Source: Boswellia sacra (lineage: Eukaryota; Streptophyta; Magnoliopsida; Sapindales; Burseraceae). From it: DNA of 64,000 nt. Position numbers and translations under genes: made by a program. Position 1 is the stretch's first letter, and each line of letters starts with the position of its first letter. Shown here one piece after another: positions 38,563 to 49,629 of this stretch. The notes under the pieces are model-generated. The model saw only the letters and a list, made by a program, of their open reading frames with translations, made no database searches and was not told where the DNA came from. The stretch covers positions 1 through 64,000 of the forward strand of contig SNVD02014099.1 of NCBI GenBank assembly GCA_013180625.2, written 5' to 3'.

Positions 38563-39411
38563 TTACTCCCCATCGGTATCATTTGATGGAGCCTCCTGAT
38601 TTCTTTGGGTTGACAGCGGATTCATCGAACGGCATGTCTTCCGATTATGACTCCTGCCACCACACATCCCACATTTACGTGATGTCCTTTCTTCATCCAA
38701 CGACGGAATTCGATTCTTCTTTTGCCTACCCCGTCTGCGATATTTTGTGGGGGGTAATATTATACGTGCCTCAACTTCATCTGGGATATCCCACTCCTCA
38801 GACGAACCAACAAGATAGATAGCCTCCGCATATGCAGTCAATAGGACTTCGGACTTATAAAAGTGATGACTAAAATTATAGACTGATAAGTTACGAACTC
38901 TACACACTACAATAACGTGTTTGCATGGTAACTGTTCAACCTGGAATTCTCGGCAGCTACATGTTCTTGCATGCAAGTCTACATGACCATCTAAATATCC
39001 ATCTTTAACAGTAAACTCGTGTAGGCTAATTGGATAAGAAAGGCCTTCCTCATGCCTATTCTTCAACTGTTTTTCAGTCCATGTTGTCAGTGGAGTTGTC
39101 ATGTTTATTACCTCCTCCCTACGTGTACAAAACCATTTTTGCAACACCTCTGATATAATATGATCCACTAGCTTCATAATGGGAAACTCTCGTGCTTCCT
39201 TAAGAACACCATTCAGGCACTCTGCAATATTCGTTGTAAAAATACTATACCTTCTGCCATCAAAATGTGAACGAGCCCACTTTGCGCACCTAGCTTCGTG
39301 TAGATAGTGTGCAATATGGTGGTCGATTCTATTAATTTGTCGCATTAGGTCCTCAAACTCACATTGACGATAAACTTTGCTGGCTGTAAAGAAGATATCA
39401 CTTATAACCAC
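38563..39411 (-). pseudogene. MULE transposase, C-terminal part with SWIM zinc finger and zinc knuckle
   Basis: One open frame of 282 codons, begun by GTG within a frame that extends a little further upstream, so the true start is lost. It has DLMRQINRIDHHIAHYLHEA and KWARSHFDGRRYSIFTTNIA ECLN, typical of the region after the DDE catalytic core. A SWIM zinc finger (CSCREFQVEQLPCKHVIVVC, Cys-x-Cys...Cys-x-His) follows, and near the end a CCHC knuckle, CGMCGGRSHNRKTC. MULE transposases cut and move Mutator-like elements; this piece keeps the DNA/protein-binding tail but has lost the MULE catalytic domain. The break lies next to hairpin-motif sequence at 39,446-39,520. The frame itself is undamaged, which suggests a fairly recent truncation. 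Confidence 0.85.
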
Positions 39412-39445
39412 ATCTTTGAATTTGGCCCTAAGATATTAGAGAAAA

Positions 39446-39520
39446 GGGTCGTGCAGCACGACCAGCACGTCCCTTTGGAGAAAAGGGTCGTGCAGCATGA
39501 CCCTTTGGAGAAAACAGTCG
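39446..39520. repeat. Three further GTCGTGC palindromic units
   Basis: GGTCGTGCAGCACGACC (39,447-39,463) is a perfect inverted repeat with a one-base centre. GGGTCGTGCAGCATGACCC follows, then CAGTCGTGCA, each separated by CTTTGGAGAAAA. The motif is the same as in the field at 37,797-38,285 but in inside-out order. Confidence 0.85.
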
Positions 39521-39559
39521 TGCAAAACATTTTTTCACAAAAAAACCACAGTTTCAAGC

Positions 39560-40732
39560 CTTAATTTCCTTCAACATGGTCCACTTTAATAGATATCAAA
39601 CATAAACAAATGGAAAAAACAAATCTAAAGACTAAATCTAAACCTAACTTTACATAATAATTGTCATCAACAACTATGAATACCTTCACTTTTTCAATGT
39701 TGACTCAACAATCAACTTCTTGGATTTCAACCTTCACTCACTGGCTTGACATTCCTTTCATGAGAAATTTTTCAGTTTGCCGTTTTGGGGTGCAAGTGTT
39801 GGAGAGTTGGGAGAGTGAGTGTATCTATTGCATTTCATCTTTTCATATTAACTAACAAGGGTAAATTAGACTTTTCATGTCTATAAGGGGTTACATTTAG
39901 TCAAATACAAAAAGGGGGTCATGTTTGAGAAAAAGACCCCAAAATGGGTTATTTAAAAAAATAACCCTAGAAATGTGTTGATATTAAAATTTTATATTGA
40001 ATTTTAATAACAACAGATCCAGGTTTATATCAGCAAAGGTTTATATTAACAAAGGACATTGTTATTTGTTATTTGATCACATCTTTTAAAAGTTAAAGAA
40101 AATATAATTGCCTAATCCAATTACCTGCTAGTAACAACATATTACTATATATAAAATTTAGTTCCATCAAATCGAATCTTATTTCATTTTAATCTATTTC
40201 AATCCAATCTGCATATGAAAAGCAACCTTATGGTGAAAGAAAGTTCATATTCTTGGTATAATAATAAGCTTTTTTTATCTATCTCCCATGTTCTCGATTC
40301 CTCCTAATATTTTGTTTATAAAAAATTATCAAACCCACTTTTTGCAACTCCTATCTGGGCATTTTTTTTTTTTTTGTTGCTATTGCTTTGTAAAGTCAAT
40401 TGTAGCAAAACAAATTTTCTATGATTCTGTAATTGGAATTTGATATTGGACAGCAAAAATAAGATAAAATTAAAAAAATTATGTTTCTAATGATCATATA
40501 TGATCTTATCACATTTATAATTACTCATATATTTTTATCAACTTATCTCACCAAAAGAAAAATGAAATACGAAACAAGACTCTGGCAACCTGCGTGTTAT
40601 GCTCGCTCTCAAATTCTAGATTTAATAGTAATAATACGCCAGGTATGCATGTTTTTGATAAAATACATGTGCGCAAGTTGGTGCACTATCCAACGATTAG
40701 GTAGAGGTTGCACGTAGTTTTATGTAAGTATT
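39560..40732. other. AT-rich sequence, no gene seen
   Basis: Contains the presumed right edge of the Mutator-like element near 39,960. No coding or RNA feature was recognised after it. Confidence 0.45.
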
Positions 40733-40991
40733 CATGTTCAACGGGTCATACTACGGTGCACCAGTTGTACCATTTTTTAAAATAAAAATTTTCACATTTA
40801 CGACTTTTATACAGTGGTTTACAATTTTTACACTAATTTACAAAAAATTGAAAATAATTATACAATTTTTCATTTACAATTTTTTTTTTACATTTACGAT
40901 TTTTATACAAGAATTTATAACTTTTACACAAAACTTATAAAAATTTTGAAAAATGGTGCACCATAGCTAAAGCCATGTTCAACGGGTCATA
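40733..40991. mobile_element. 223-bp inverted-repeat insert between perfect 18-bp direct repeats
   Basis: CATGTTCAACGGGTCATA stands at 40,733-40,750 and again at 40,974-40,991. Between them the insert starts CTACGGTGCACCAGTTGTAC and ends in sequence whose reverse strand reads GCTTTAGCTATGGTGCACCA, so both ends share GGTGCACCA and an A/T-rich arm (CCATTTTTTAAAAT and CCATTTTTCAAAAT). It has the shape of a MITE, but an 18-bp target duplication is longer than normal for hAT (8), Mutator (9-11) or CACTA (3). Confidence 0.8.
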
Positions 40992-41339
40992 TATATGTAT
41001 TTGAAGTCATATGTAGCAGAATTGATTAACACACGCACGTCATTAGTTGTAGAAACTATTCTAGGATTTGAGAAATAGTAGATTATGCTACAAAATAATA
41101 GAATTTTATAAATTTACAGTTCTGAAATTTCGACTTTTAGAGCAGGAGTTGGCATTTAGGGACTCAAATTTTTTTTTTTCAAAAACATAAGTTTTGTAAC
41201 AAATGACTTAAAATTGAAGTTAAGTTGTAAAAACTATAATACCATTTAAGAAATAACAGAATTCTCCAAGAAATAGTAGCCCTTCATATAGATTCAATTA
41301 GTCTTCCATGCGGACTTCCGGAGGCTGTCTTATTTACGG

Positions 41340-42155
41340 ACCAAAGAATTCGGCCATTGGATGTATCCCAATTGCATCTGACGGCTGAACAGCATTATGT
41401 TAATATTTTTTACTTCTTTTGACTTCTACATAATAAATGCAAATATATTTTCTATTTTTATTTTCTTTCATCTCTCTCTTTCCACTTTCCTCTCTAACAA
41501 TTAATTAGTCCTCTACCGCTTCCCAAAGGCCGCCGCTTACTTTATTTCTCTCTCACCTGTGAATCACACATTTAGATTTTTGACAACTTTCATTTGTTAG
41601 CCTCAATTCTACATTTCGCATTTGGTGGTTTGGGAAGCCAACTTATTGGCTACTGTTTCTTTAATCTAATCTTATCTGGAATTTGCTTTTGACAAGTGTT
41701 GGTTTTTTATGGCTCATATACAAAAACTACTTTTACAATTTTTTTCTTTTATCTTATCTTATTTTATCAAATTGAATCATTAACGAACACACGAAAGTTT
41801 GTACATACTTCTATTGCGATTGAGTAAAACAAATATCGGTTATAGAGATGGATGCTGTTCATCAGTCATAAATCCTATGAAAGAGTTGAAAGAAAAAGAA
41901 TTATTAGAAGATGTTAGATGAATGTCTGAGAGAGAGAACGAAAATGGTGTAAATGAACCATCTGATGAAGTAAGAGAAGACTGAAAACATGAGAGCAAAA
42001 TAAGAGAGAGAACACAGTAATATCGATAAGTGAGAGAAGATTAAAAAAATAAATTTAGTGTGCACAGTGGCTCAACGGCCTTCAATCCTTCCCTTAGCTT
42101 ACCTGTTCAGTCGTTAGAGGCAAATAGGATGCATCCGATGGCCTAATTCTTTGGT
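41340..42155. mobile_element. 816-bp element with 53-bp terminal inverted repeats
   Basis: The left arm (41,340-41,392) starts ACCAAAGAATTCGGCCATTG and ends GGCTGAACAG. The right arm (42,103-42,155), read in reverse, starts ACCAAAGAATTAGGCCATCG and ends GACTGAACAG. About 45 of 53 positions agree. The left interior is pyrimidine-rich (CTCTCTCTTTCCACTTTCC) and the right interior purine-rich, extending the inverted symmetry. No clear target duplication was found. No coding sequence. Confidence 0.8.
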
Positions 42156-42740
42156 TAAGATAAAATAATTGATAATTTTTTAAATAATTGATAATATAAT
42201 TAAATATTTAATAATAGTATATTAATTTAATTTCAGTTTAATGAGAATAATAATATGGTTGATATATACCAATTAATTAATATTACACACACATATATGA
42301 AACATTAATAATTCAATTAATTAATTTAAATTATAATAAATCATATGTTTAAGGTTATAAGATTGTTCTTACCATATTTATATTTACATATTTAGAAAAT
42401 AATATATTGATTATATTAGAGATATACATTTTAGAAACAGTCTTGTTAATATTGTAATAATTTAATTAGTACTGAATAATCTATATCAAAATAAAATATA
42501 TTACACAAATTTAATTATTATAACATATAATATTTTATTTTGTCATTATAATATGACTACATTAATGTTAATATACTAAAAATTCATAATTATTAATTAA
42601 ATTATGATTTTTACCAAAGTTTTTATATTGTTTATAAAATTATCCCATAAGAAGTTTAACCAATATACTCTATACTCTTGTATCCTACAGGGCGGGACAA
42701 CATAATTTTGCCCCAAACCTATCCTTAACTATTTTTGCGG
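42156..42740. other. Very AT-rich spacer
   Basis: No gene, repeat family or structure was recognised. Confidence 0.45.
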
Positions 42741-42980
42741 TGCACAACCAAGTCTCGGGACCTAACGGGTTATATTGCCATTCCTATCCATTACCATCGC
42801 CTCCGCTCCCACTCCACCACCAGCTTCACATCTTCCCTTGCCAACACCACAAACCAATGGATAACAAATTAACCATATTGCGGACATCTCTTGCTTCACG
42901 TCATATTACACAACAACATCTCTTACTAAAATTTAAGAAAAATACTTAGATTTAATTTCAAAATCTTAGACAACACGACC

Positions 42981-43490
42981 ATGACAAATCTTGGAAGCAC
43001 TCCCAAATTCCAACCAAACTCAAGTTCCCCAACCACCAAATTTTGTCAATTCACAAACCATGAAATCTCACTCAAGTTTAATGCAAATGACCTCAAGTTC
43101 ATTTTATTCCTCCTCAACAACACAAACACCACCATGATCTCCTCAGGCCCTCCCTCAAGCACCACCACCCGGACCCACCCAACTCTCCGCCAAAACTCCC
43201 TTGCCCAAATTCTAACCAAGTTCACTCGCATCAAGAATCTCCAGATAGAGTTACTCGTTGGTGATCTAACATTGGCAAAAGGGTTGACAGTGAAATGGAG
43301 AGCCGAGTTCGAGAAAAGCCTAAAAAGTTATGTAATTTTCGAGTTCAGGTCAGAGTAAGTGTCAACAACGGCTATCGTGAATTCTAGAGAAGAAGGCGAC
43401 ATTGATGCAGACATTGTTAGAGGGTTGAACACGAGAGTGATGTGGACGATCAGTGTGTTGACGACGGCATGTCAAGACACTTCATGCTGA
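42981..43490 (+). pseudogene. F-box protein relic (AUF1/AUF2-like)
   Basis: An open frame holds LAQILTKFTRIKNLQIELLV, GDLTLAKGLTVKWRAEFEKS and LKSYVIFEFRSE, then a stop at about 43,356. After the stop, in a nearby frame, GLNTRVMWTISVLTTA appears. This order (RI-LQIELP-GD, VKWRAEFGKTLKSCVI, then LKTRVVWTIS) is that of plant F-box proteins related to AUXIN UP-REGULATED F-BOX 1/2, substrate-binding parts of SCF ubiquitin ligases. The N-terminal F-box motif and the C-terminal end are not visible. Internal stops show that it is a relic. Confidence 0.6.
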
Positions 43491-44636
43491 AAGGAGGGTA
43501 AAAGTGTTTAGACGATTTTAGGGAAGGTATGGTGGAGATTTGGTGGCGTGAAGTGAAGAGAAATTAGGGTAGATGAAATTAAGGAAAAAGAGAGAGGAGA
43601 GAGAGTGGGGTGATTTTATTCGTATAAGGGTATTTTGGTTAAAGAAAAGAATGCAGTTTATCTTCGCTCTCCTCTTCAATCGTTTAATTTAACATAGAAA
43701 TCATAAATTAGAGGGCAATTTGAAGGTATCAGCGTTACAAGGAAAGTTTTTTTCAATGGATCTCAGGGAGGAAAATGTCAATATCCCACGTATATAAGTG
43801 TCGGCTTATTACTTTGTTAGACCATTTAACATTCACAGAGTTTCATTTCTTCTTTAAAAAAATGGATTCGGCTATCAAAAAAAAAAAAAAGGAACAGTTC
43901 ATTTTTTTTAACTATTTCTCAATTTAAAAAAGCAAATTTAACATTTTCAAGTTTACCTTGACTCACAAAGCATATGGCTCCTAAACAAGGATCTTCTCCT
44001 TAGTCTTAACTTTACTTAATTTTTTAAAAAATGTGATTGTGGTTAGAGAAAGTGAATTAATAGAGAAAGAGATTGAAAACAAATCTAAACTATGGGTAGA
44101 ACCACTCTTCACCTATTTCCCTCTCTACAATTCTCTCAATCTGTCATTGGCTTAACTCAAGATGCACTCATTTTAGCACTAATTTTTTTTTATTTTTTCA
44201 CACTTTTACTTTTTGGTCTTAGAGGTTGATTTTTTTTTTTTAAGTCTGAATTTACCTTATTCTCATATTTCATATCTTGTCGTGATATTTGTTTTTTTTA
44301 CTTAAATACTTAATTTAAGATATTTTCATTTGAATGAAAAATGCTAAAAATTTTAATTTTTATCTGAATGCACATATCTAAATCATTTATTACTCATCTA
44401 ATGTCCTAATAAAATTTATTTATGATCAATTTGTACATAATCTAATATCTTAATTTTGGAACATTATTATTTTATTGTAATTTTATAGTATAATTCTCTA
44501 TATATTTTTAAAAATATTTTATAGTCATTTAGCTTATTTATATATCAAATTCTTAAGAAAATTCTTTACCCAATTATACACATTTAAAAAAATTAAATTC
44601 ATAAAAAAATTTAGTATGCAAATACTTTTACTATGT
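43491..44636. other. AT-rich spacer, no gene seen
   Basis: A purine-rich stretch at 43,500-43,640 recalls the leader of the CACTA-like termini read in reverse, but no terminal signature was found. The remainder is featureless. Confidence 0.4.
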
Positions 44637-44646
44637 GAAATAAAAT

Positions 44647-45380
44647 AGTAATGCTACTCTTACAAACTACTTCTATGAACTCACCCATACAAATTAACGT
44701 GGCATAATGTGATTTGATAAATAAATACAGTGATTTGATAAATATATATTACTAATAAATGACATTAATTAACATGGGTGATGTGGCGATCATATAGGGA
44801 TGCCACATCAGTTTGTATGTGTGAGTTTGTATAAATAGTTTGTATGAGTAGCATTAGGGGTGGCAATTTGGGTCATGACACGCGAACACGACATAATTAC
44901 GATACGAACACGATACACGATTAATAAATGGGTCGGATTCGTGTTGAAGGTGTTCAACACGCTAACCTGTTTAATGACACGAATAGTTAAATATATTTAT
45001 CTATACTTAATATGTAAGTTCATCTAATAATATAAATTGTTATCTGCCTACAATATATATATTATAAAACTGAAAATTTTATATTATAAAATAAATTAAT
45101 TTACAAAATTATAAATTATGATGATTATAACAATATTTTATATGAACAATGGTTTATATTCTAAAAATAATTTTAATTGATATAAATATATAAAATATAA
45201 TATATTATGTATAATTAAGTTAAACAATTAAGTAAATTATGTAAATTAAATATGACACGATTATAACACGTGGGTAACATGTTTAATAACCGTGTCGGAT
45301 TCATGTTTCTTGTCTTAACACGAATAATTAAATGGGTCAACACGAATGACACGAATTGCCACCTCTAAGTAGCATTACTC
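44647..45380. mobile_element. Outer MITE (about 213 bp before insertion) with 10-bp target duplication
   Basis: GAAATAAAAT is found at 44,637-44,646 and at 45,381-45,390. Inside, the left end AGTAATGCTACTCTTACAAA and the right end (reverse: AGTAATGCTACTCATACAAA, interrupted by the inner MITE) are inverted repeats that continue for about 55 bp to GTGGCAT on both sides. The 9-10-bp duplication and long inverted repeats point to the Mutator superfamily. Confidence 0.85.
44856..45367. mobile_element. Inner MITE (512 bp) with perfect 9-bp target duplication
   Basis: AGTAGCATT flanks it at 44,847-44,855 and 45,368-45,376. Ends are AGGGGTGGCAATTTGGGTCA and, in reverse, TAGAGGTGGCAATTCGTGTCA-like, sharing GGTGGCAATT and TCA. 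Further inside, both ends carry ACACGA-rich words. The interior is AT-rich and non-coding. It sits in the last bases of the outer MITE's right arm, so the outer element is older. Confidence 0.88.
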
Positions 45381-45750
45381 GAAATAAAATTATAAGTAAA
45401 AAAAATATACATAAATAGTGATATATGTATAAAACCATTAGATTTCAAATATTATAATTCAGATATTAAAAGAAAAAAAACATACCATTCAAGCTTTTAT
45501 TCAGATTCTAATTTAATTTAAACCTATTTAGATTTCATACCAAAAAAAAAAAAAGTCTCTTGATAAATTTTATTCTCTTTGACTTCATATAAAGTTACAA
45601 CCATTTTTTGGGATTTTGACCCTCCAAATTTTTAGATAAATAATTAAAATTTTCTTTTCATTTTTCTTGATTCCTGCGTTGTTAGTTGGGAATATAATTT
45701 AATTTGTTTTAAGATCAGATTGCATATATTAATTGTGGTTTTATCTTTTG

Positions 45751-46073
45751 TCAACCACCTTGAGCTTTTGCTTTCAAACATTGAAGGCTTCTTTCGCATC
45801 TTCTGGCCTCCACGGAAAGTGAATTACAAGAGGAACCACCATTACCAGAAGCTTTCTCCGAACTGAGTTTTAGTTGCCTGACCTTATTTTTTATTGCATG
45901 ACCATCTTTATCCACCACGAACTTTCTCACAAGCATCTCTAACTCTTCCCTCCCTACTATACTCTCCGATGGCAACTCCTCAGATCGCACGGCTCTCCCA
46001 ATCTCCTCCGTCAGCATGTTAGCATTCATCTTTTGCTCTGAATATAATGGCTATGCGATCAGTGGCAAAAGTT
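45751..46073 (-). pseudogene. UDP-glycosyltransferase C-terminal relic
   Basis: Plant UGTs transfer sugars from UDP-sugar to small molecules. From about 46,073 the minus strand reads PLIA, a stop, then PLYSEQKMNANMLTEEIGRA and EELEMLVRKFVVDKDGHAIK, ending SVEARRCERSLQCLKAKAQG and a TGA. This is the segment just after the PSPG sugar-donor box, where the family has PLIAWPLYSEQKMNA. The Trp codon is TAG here (46,053-46,051). The PSPG box itself and everything before it are missing, leaving about 100 of roughly 470 residues. The subfamily cannot be told from this end. Confidence 0.8.
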
Positions 46074-49000
46074 TCCTTAATTAGATGCATGCTCTAATGT
46101 CTTACTTGAATAAGTTTGCTCGGATATTTATAGGCAAAAGTTTCCGAAAAATACAATTGATTTTGAGAGCATGCATCTTCTTTTTATTATCTATGGTTAT
46201 ATTCATCACTTTCACGTTTGAAATCCATCTACATTTAAAATAATGAAGCACAAATTTGTCAGTTTTATATTGGTGATGGTATCATGAATATTATAATGAG
46301 ATCAAAGCTAATATATTCGGTGATTTATCGTCAAATTTCGAATCTCAAAATTTCTTATATTGGAATAATACATATATTATTTCCATACCTGGAGAGGGGG
46401 AAATGAGTAATATATATCTTAAAACATAAGCATGCGGGGTAGATGGTAAATTAAGCATGTAATTATCCTTTCAATTGATTCAACATACATCAAATTTACG
46501 TTCATCACATGGCCGCCGTGCGTAATCGACGGTGCTTGTATTAATTATATAACGGATGATGTCATCAATACAATTATATATTAAAAAAGGAATACTATTA
46601 AAACTTTCTTTGTATTGAAACGGTCAATTAGTTTTAATTATTAATATGGCTTATTTTAAATATTAACCATAAAAATAAATTAAGGATTTTAATTATAATT
46701 AGAGATTTCAAATTCCAAAATCTGAAGAAATCTTGCTTTATTTTCTAATAATTAGTTTATTATTTTATTTAAGATTTATATACATATTGTAGGCATGCAC
46801 ATATGTATGTATATATGTATATATAAGTCTTATGTAAATGGAGAAAAAATGATGTCAAGTATTTTCTTGTAAGCTTCTAATGTTAAAATATTGAGGGACC
46901 ATTTCAACCATAATAAATGACAACAAGAGTTCACAGAAATTGAAATGAACTTGCACACATTCAAAAAATAAAAGAAAAAAATGCATTATTAATAAAAATC
47001 TATTAGCAAGGAAAGACACAAATATTTTGTCAATGTTATCTCCTTAATAAGACTACCTAAATTTTTCCCTTGGAAGAATTTTGGCTCGAGTTAAAATCCT
47101 TACACGGTAGACTGCGAAGAGAACACATTGATAAAGTTATTTAATATCTCCTCATTCAAATCGCAGTTCGAATTTCAATTAATTTCAAAAGAAACTCGAG
47201 TGAGATATTAGGATGCCAAGTGTGTTCATGGAGTGTTCGGGGGGCAATTGATAATTTCATTTTTTTTTTGTTAAACAGTAAGGAATGTAAAAATTCTAAT
47301 AGAAATTATTATTAAAAGAATAAAAAATTGAATAGATCCTAAAAATATGGAAATATGAGAACTTTAAAAGGTTTTAATATTGATGTGTGAGAACTTTTAA
47401 ACTTTTCGGATTTTGACGGAGTAGTCTTTCAAAAATTGAGAGAGCCAAATTTAGAGTGAGACTATTTGCATTCATAAAATTCTCTGTGCACCCATTATTT
47501 AATAAATTCCTATTTTCCACAATATTCTCAAACAAAATTACATCCATACCAAAATAATCTAATAAATTAAAAGTGAATTACTTTAAACACACCCCTCAAA
47601 TGATTGTTTATCACAAACCTTAAATTATTCCTGCTTAATATCAACACTATTTCATTCTTTGCTTATTTTTGTAACAACATGATGATAGATATCTCATTGT
47701 TTTAATACGTACACTAAACATTCCTAACATTGATACACTTATATTGTTCCACTAATATATAGTTTTTTAATTACTACTCATCCCTACTATGTATCAATAC
47801 CCTCACTTCATATCTCTTTAACAAAAGTTGATCAAGATCTACTTGAATAGATTGTTTCTCTTCTTTCTTACATGGGTTTTCAATGTTCAAACAAAAAAAG
47901 TTTAAAATTTTTTATGTAATTAATTCTCAAATGATTTCTAAGGAAACTTACAAATAATTTTACCGTGATATTTCATCTTCTAAGTAAATTTTGGAAATAA
48001 ATTAAACAAAAAGAAATGAAAAAGATGGGGAAGGGGGAGGATGAAGATTAAGAGACAGCTGCAATAAGCATTAATTAATGCCGTTTAGGGATTTTGATCG
48101 GTGTACAGAGAAAAAAAAAGATTTTAAAATTTTAATGACGGTTTTGTAGTACAATGGGTATGATAGTACAGTAATTCTCATCAGACTTCTGGAAGTTGTC
48201 AGCATCGACTGTATGGAAAAAGAAGTTATTTAGGGCGTATTTTTTATTAAATTCAAATCATATTTTTTATACTACATTTTTTAATATATTTTATATTTAA
48301 TATTAATTACATATTTTTTAAAATTTAAAATTAATCATATATTTTTTAATTTAATTAAATTTAAAAAAATAAAATTATAAAAAGAACCCACCCTTAAATT
48401 GTACACCTCCTATTATTATTTTTTAAAAAAATTTGCCTCCTCTACGAGGTCAATGAGCCACCTACAAGAAAGCATATCTCCCCATACAACTTGTAATTAA
48501 TTAAGGGGTACCTGGCTGGGGTCAATCAAAGTTATTTTCAGAGTTTTTAATTTTTTAATCCTCGTAATTGAATGTTTGAAATAATTGACAAATTAATATC
48601 GTTAAATATATAATTTTTTTAATTTTTAATTTTAATCATTAAATTATATATGATCAATAACTCGAAATTCGAATTAATATATGTTTTTGATTCAAAATTT
48701 ATGTTAAAAGATGATCTCTCCTCTTTACTAAATTGTTGTTGTTACTTGATTTCTCACATTAAGCTCTAAGAAATCTATTTTGAAATTATAATAATGAATA
48801 TCTTGAGACTTAAATTTGATTTGTCAACAATATTTATCACAAAACTCAATAAAAAATATTGGATGGATAAATTAAAAAAAATAATTTTTATTTTATTTTA
48901 TATCCAAGTTAATGTTTATAGTTAATAATGTTACCACATAATAAATAAATGAATTATAAAAAAAGAAAGATATAAGAAAAATGTAATAAACTAATTAAAG

Positions 49001-49270
49001 TTTCATACTTGATTTAATTCCTTATTTAAATTAGGTCGCCTTCAATAAACAAAACTTGTGGTTCCCTCCTCAGTAATCCCAAGTCAAGTTGTGTTTCTAA
49101 TTTTTGGAGTTTCATGTCCTTTGTGATTGTTTACAAATCTTCTATCGGCAATATAGAAATTCTGCGCTAGAGTTATAAGTTCTCACGCTAGTAGTACAAT
49201 GAAATAAATAATAAAGTAGATAAAATAAAATTTAATGCGCTAACTCAAAATAATCAAATCCTTCACTAAC
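46074..49270. other. Long AT-rich stretch without recognisable genes
   Basis: No conserved coding segment, RNA gene or terminal repeat was found in these 3.2 kb. Poly-A/T tracts and ATATGTATGTATATATG-like simple sequence (near 46,800) are the only visible features. Confidence 0.5.
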
Positions 49271-49369
49271 ACATGTGTACTGTAGCTACAATCTCTATGT
49301 TCAATCTAAAAACACAAACTAAAAATATTTACGCAATTTTATTTACATATTCATTTTTTTTCAATCTGT

Positions 49370-49625
49370 TATCAGCAGTTATTTTGTTCCTTGATAGGTT
49401 TTTATGGCTTTTATTGTTGGGTTTCCATGGACAGCACAAAACTCCACGTTGGTATAATATTGTCCACTTTGGGCCCAAACCCTCATGGATTTGCTTTTGG
49501 ATTCTACCCAAAAGGCCTCATACCAATGGAATGCTTGTCCATATTTATATACCCATGATCTTTCCCATGTCTAGCCACTGTGGGACTTTGGTTGCACACC
49601 CAACATTTATAATTGTAGCTTCTTA
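49370..49625 (+). mobile_element. LTR-like fragment (TRIM-type wording)
   Basis: The stretch with AACTCCACGTTGGTATAATA, TTGTCCACTTTGGGCC and TAGCCACTGTGGGACTTTGG resembles LTR sequence widespread in dicot genomes. The 118-codon ORF across it shows no protein family. No second copy, primer site or target duplication was found. Confidence 0.35.
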
Positions 49626-49629
49626 CTAG

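Larger units (their letters stand above)
30830..39960. mobile_element. Probable Mutator-like element carrying an Ulp1-like gene
   Basis: A DUF1985/Ulp1-type protease gene (plus) and a MULE transposase fragment (minus) converge here. This is the gene pair known from plant MULEs that acquired Ulp1-like sequences (the Kaonashi type). Both outer edges contain a similar block when read inward: CAAATGACCCCCT at about 30,855 and, on the minus strand, CAAACATGACCCCCT at about 39,925. I take these as eroded terminal repeats. An exact 9-bp target duplication was not found, so the boundaries are approximate. Confidence 0.5.

Noticed and set aside
38563..39411. Functional MULE transposase
   Set aside because: The frame is open but the catalytic N-terminal half is missing and the first codon of the frame is GTG.
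49273..49629. 118-codon ORF with hydrophobic N-terminus
   Set aside because: Crosses LTR-like repeat sequence and has no family resemblance.
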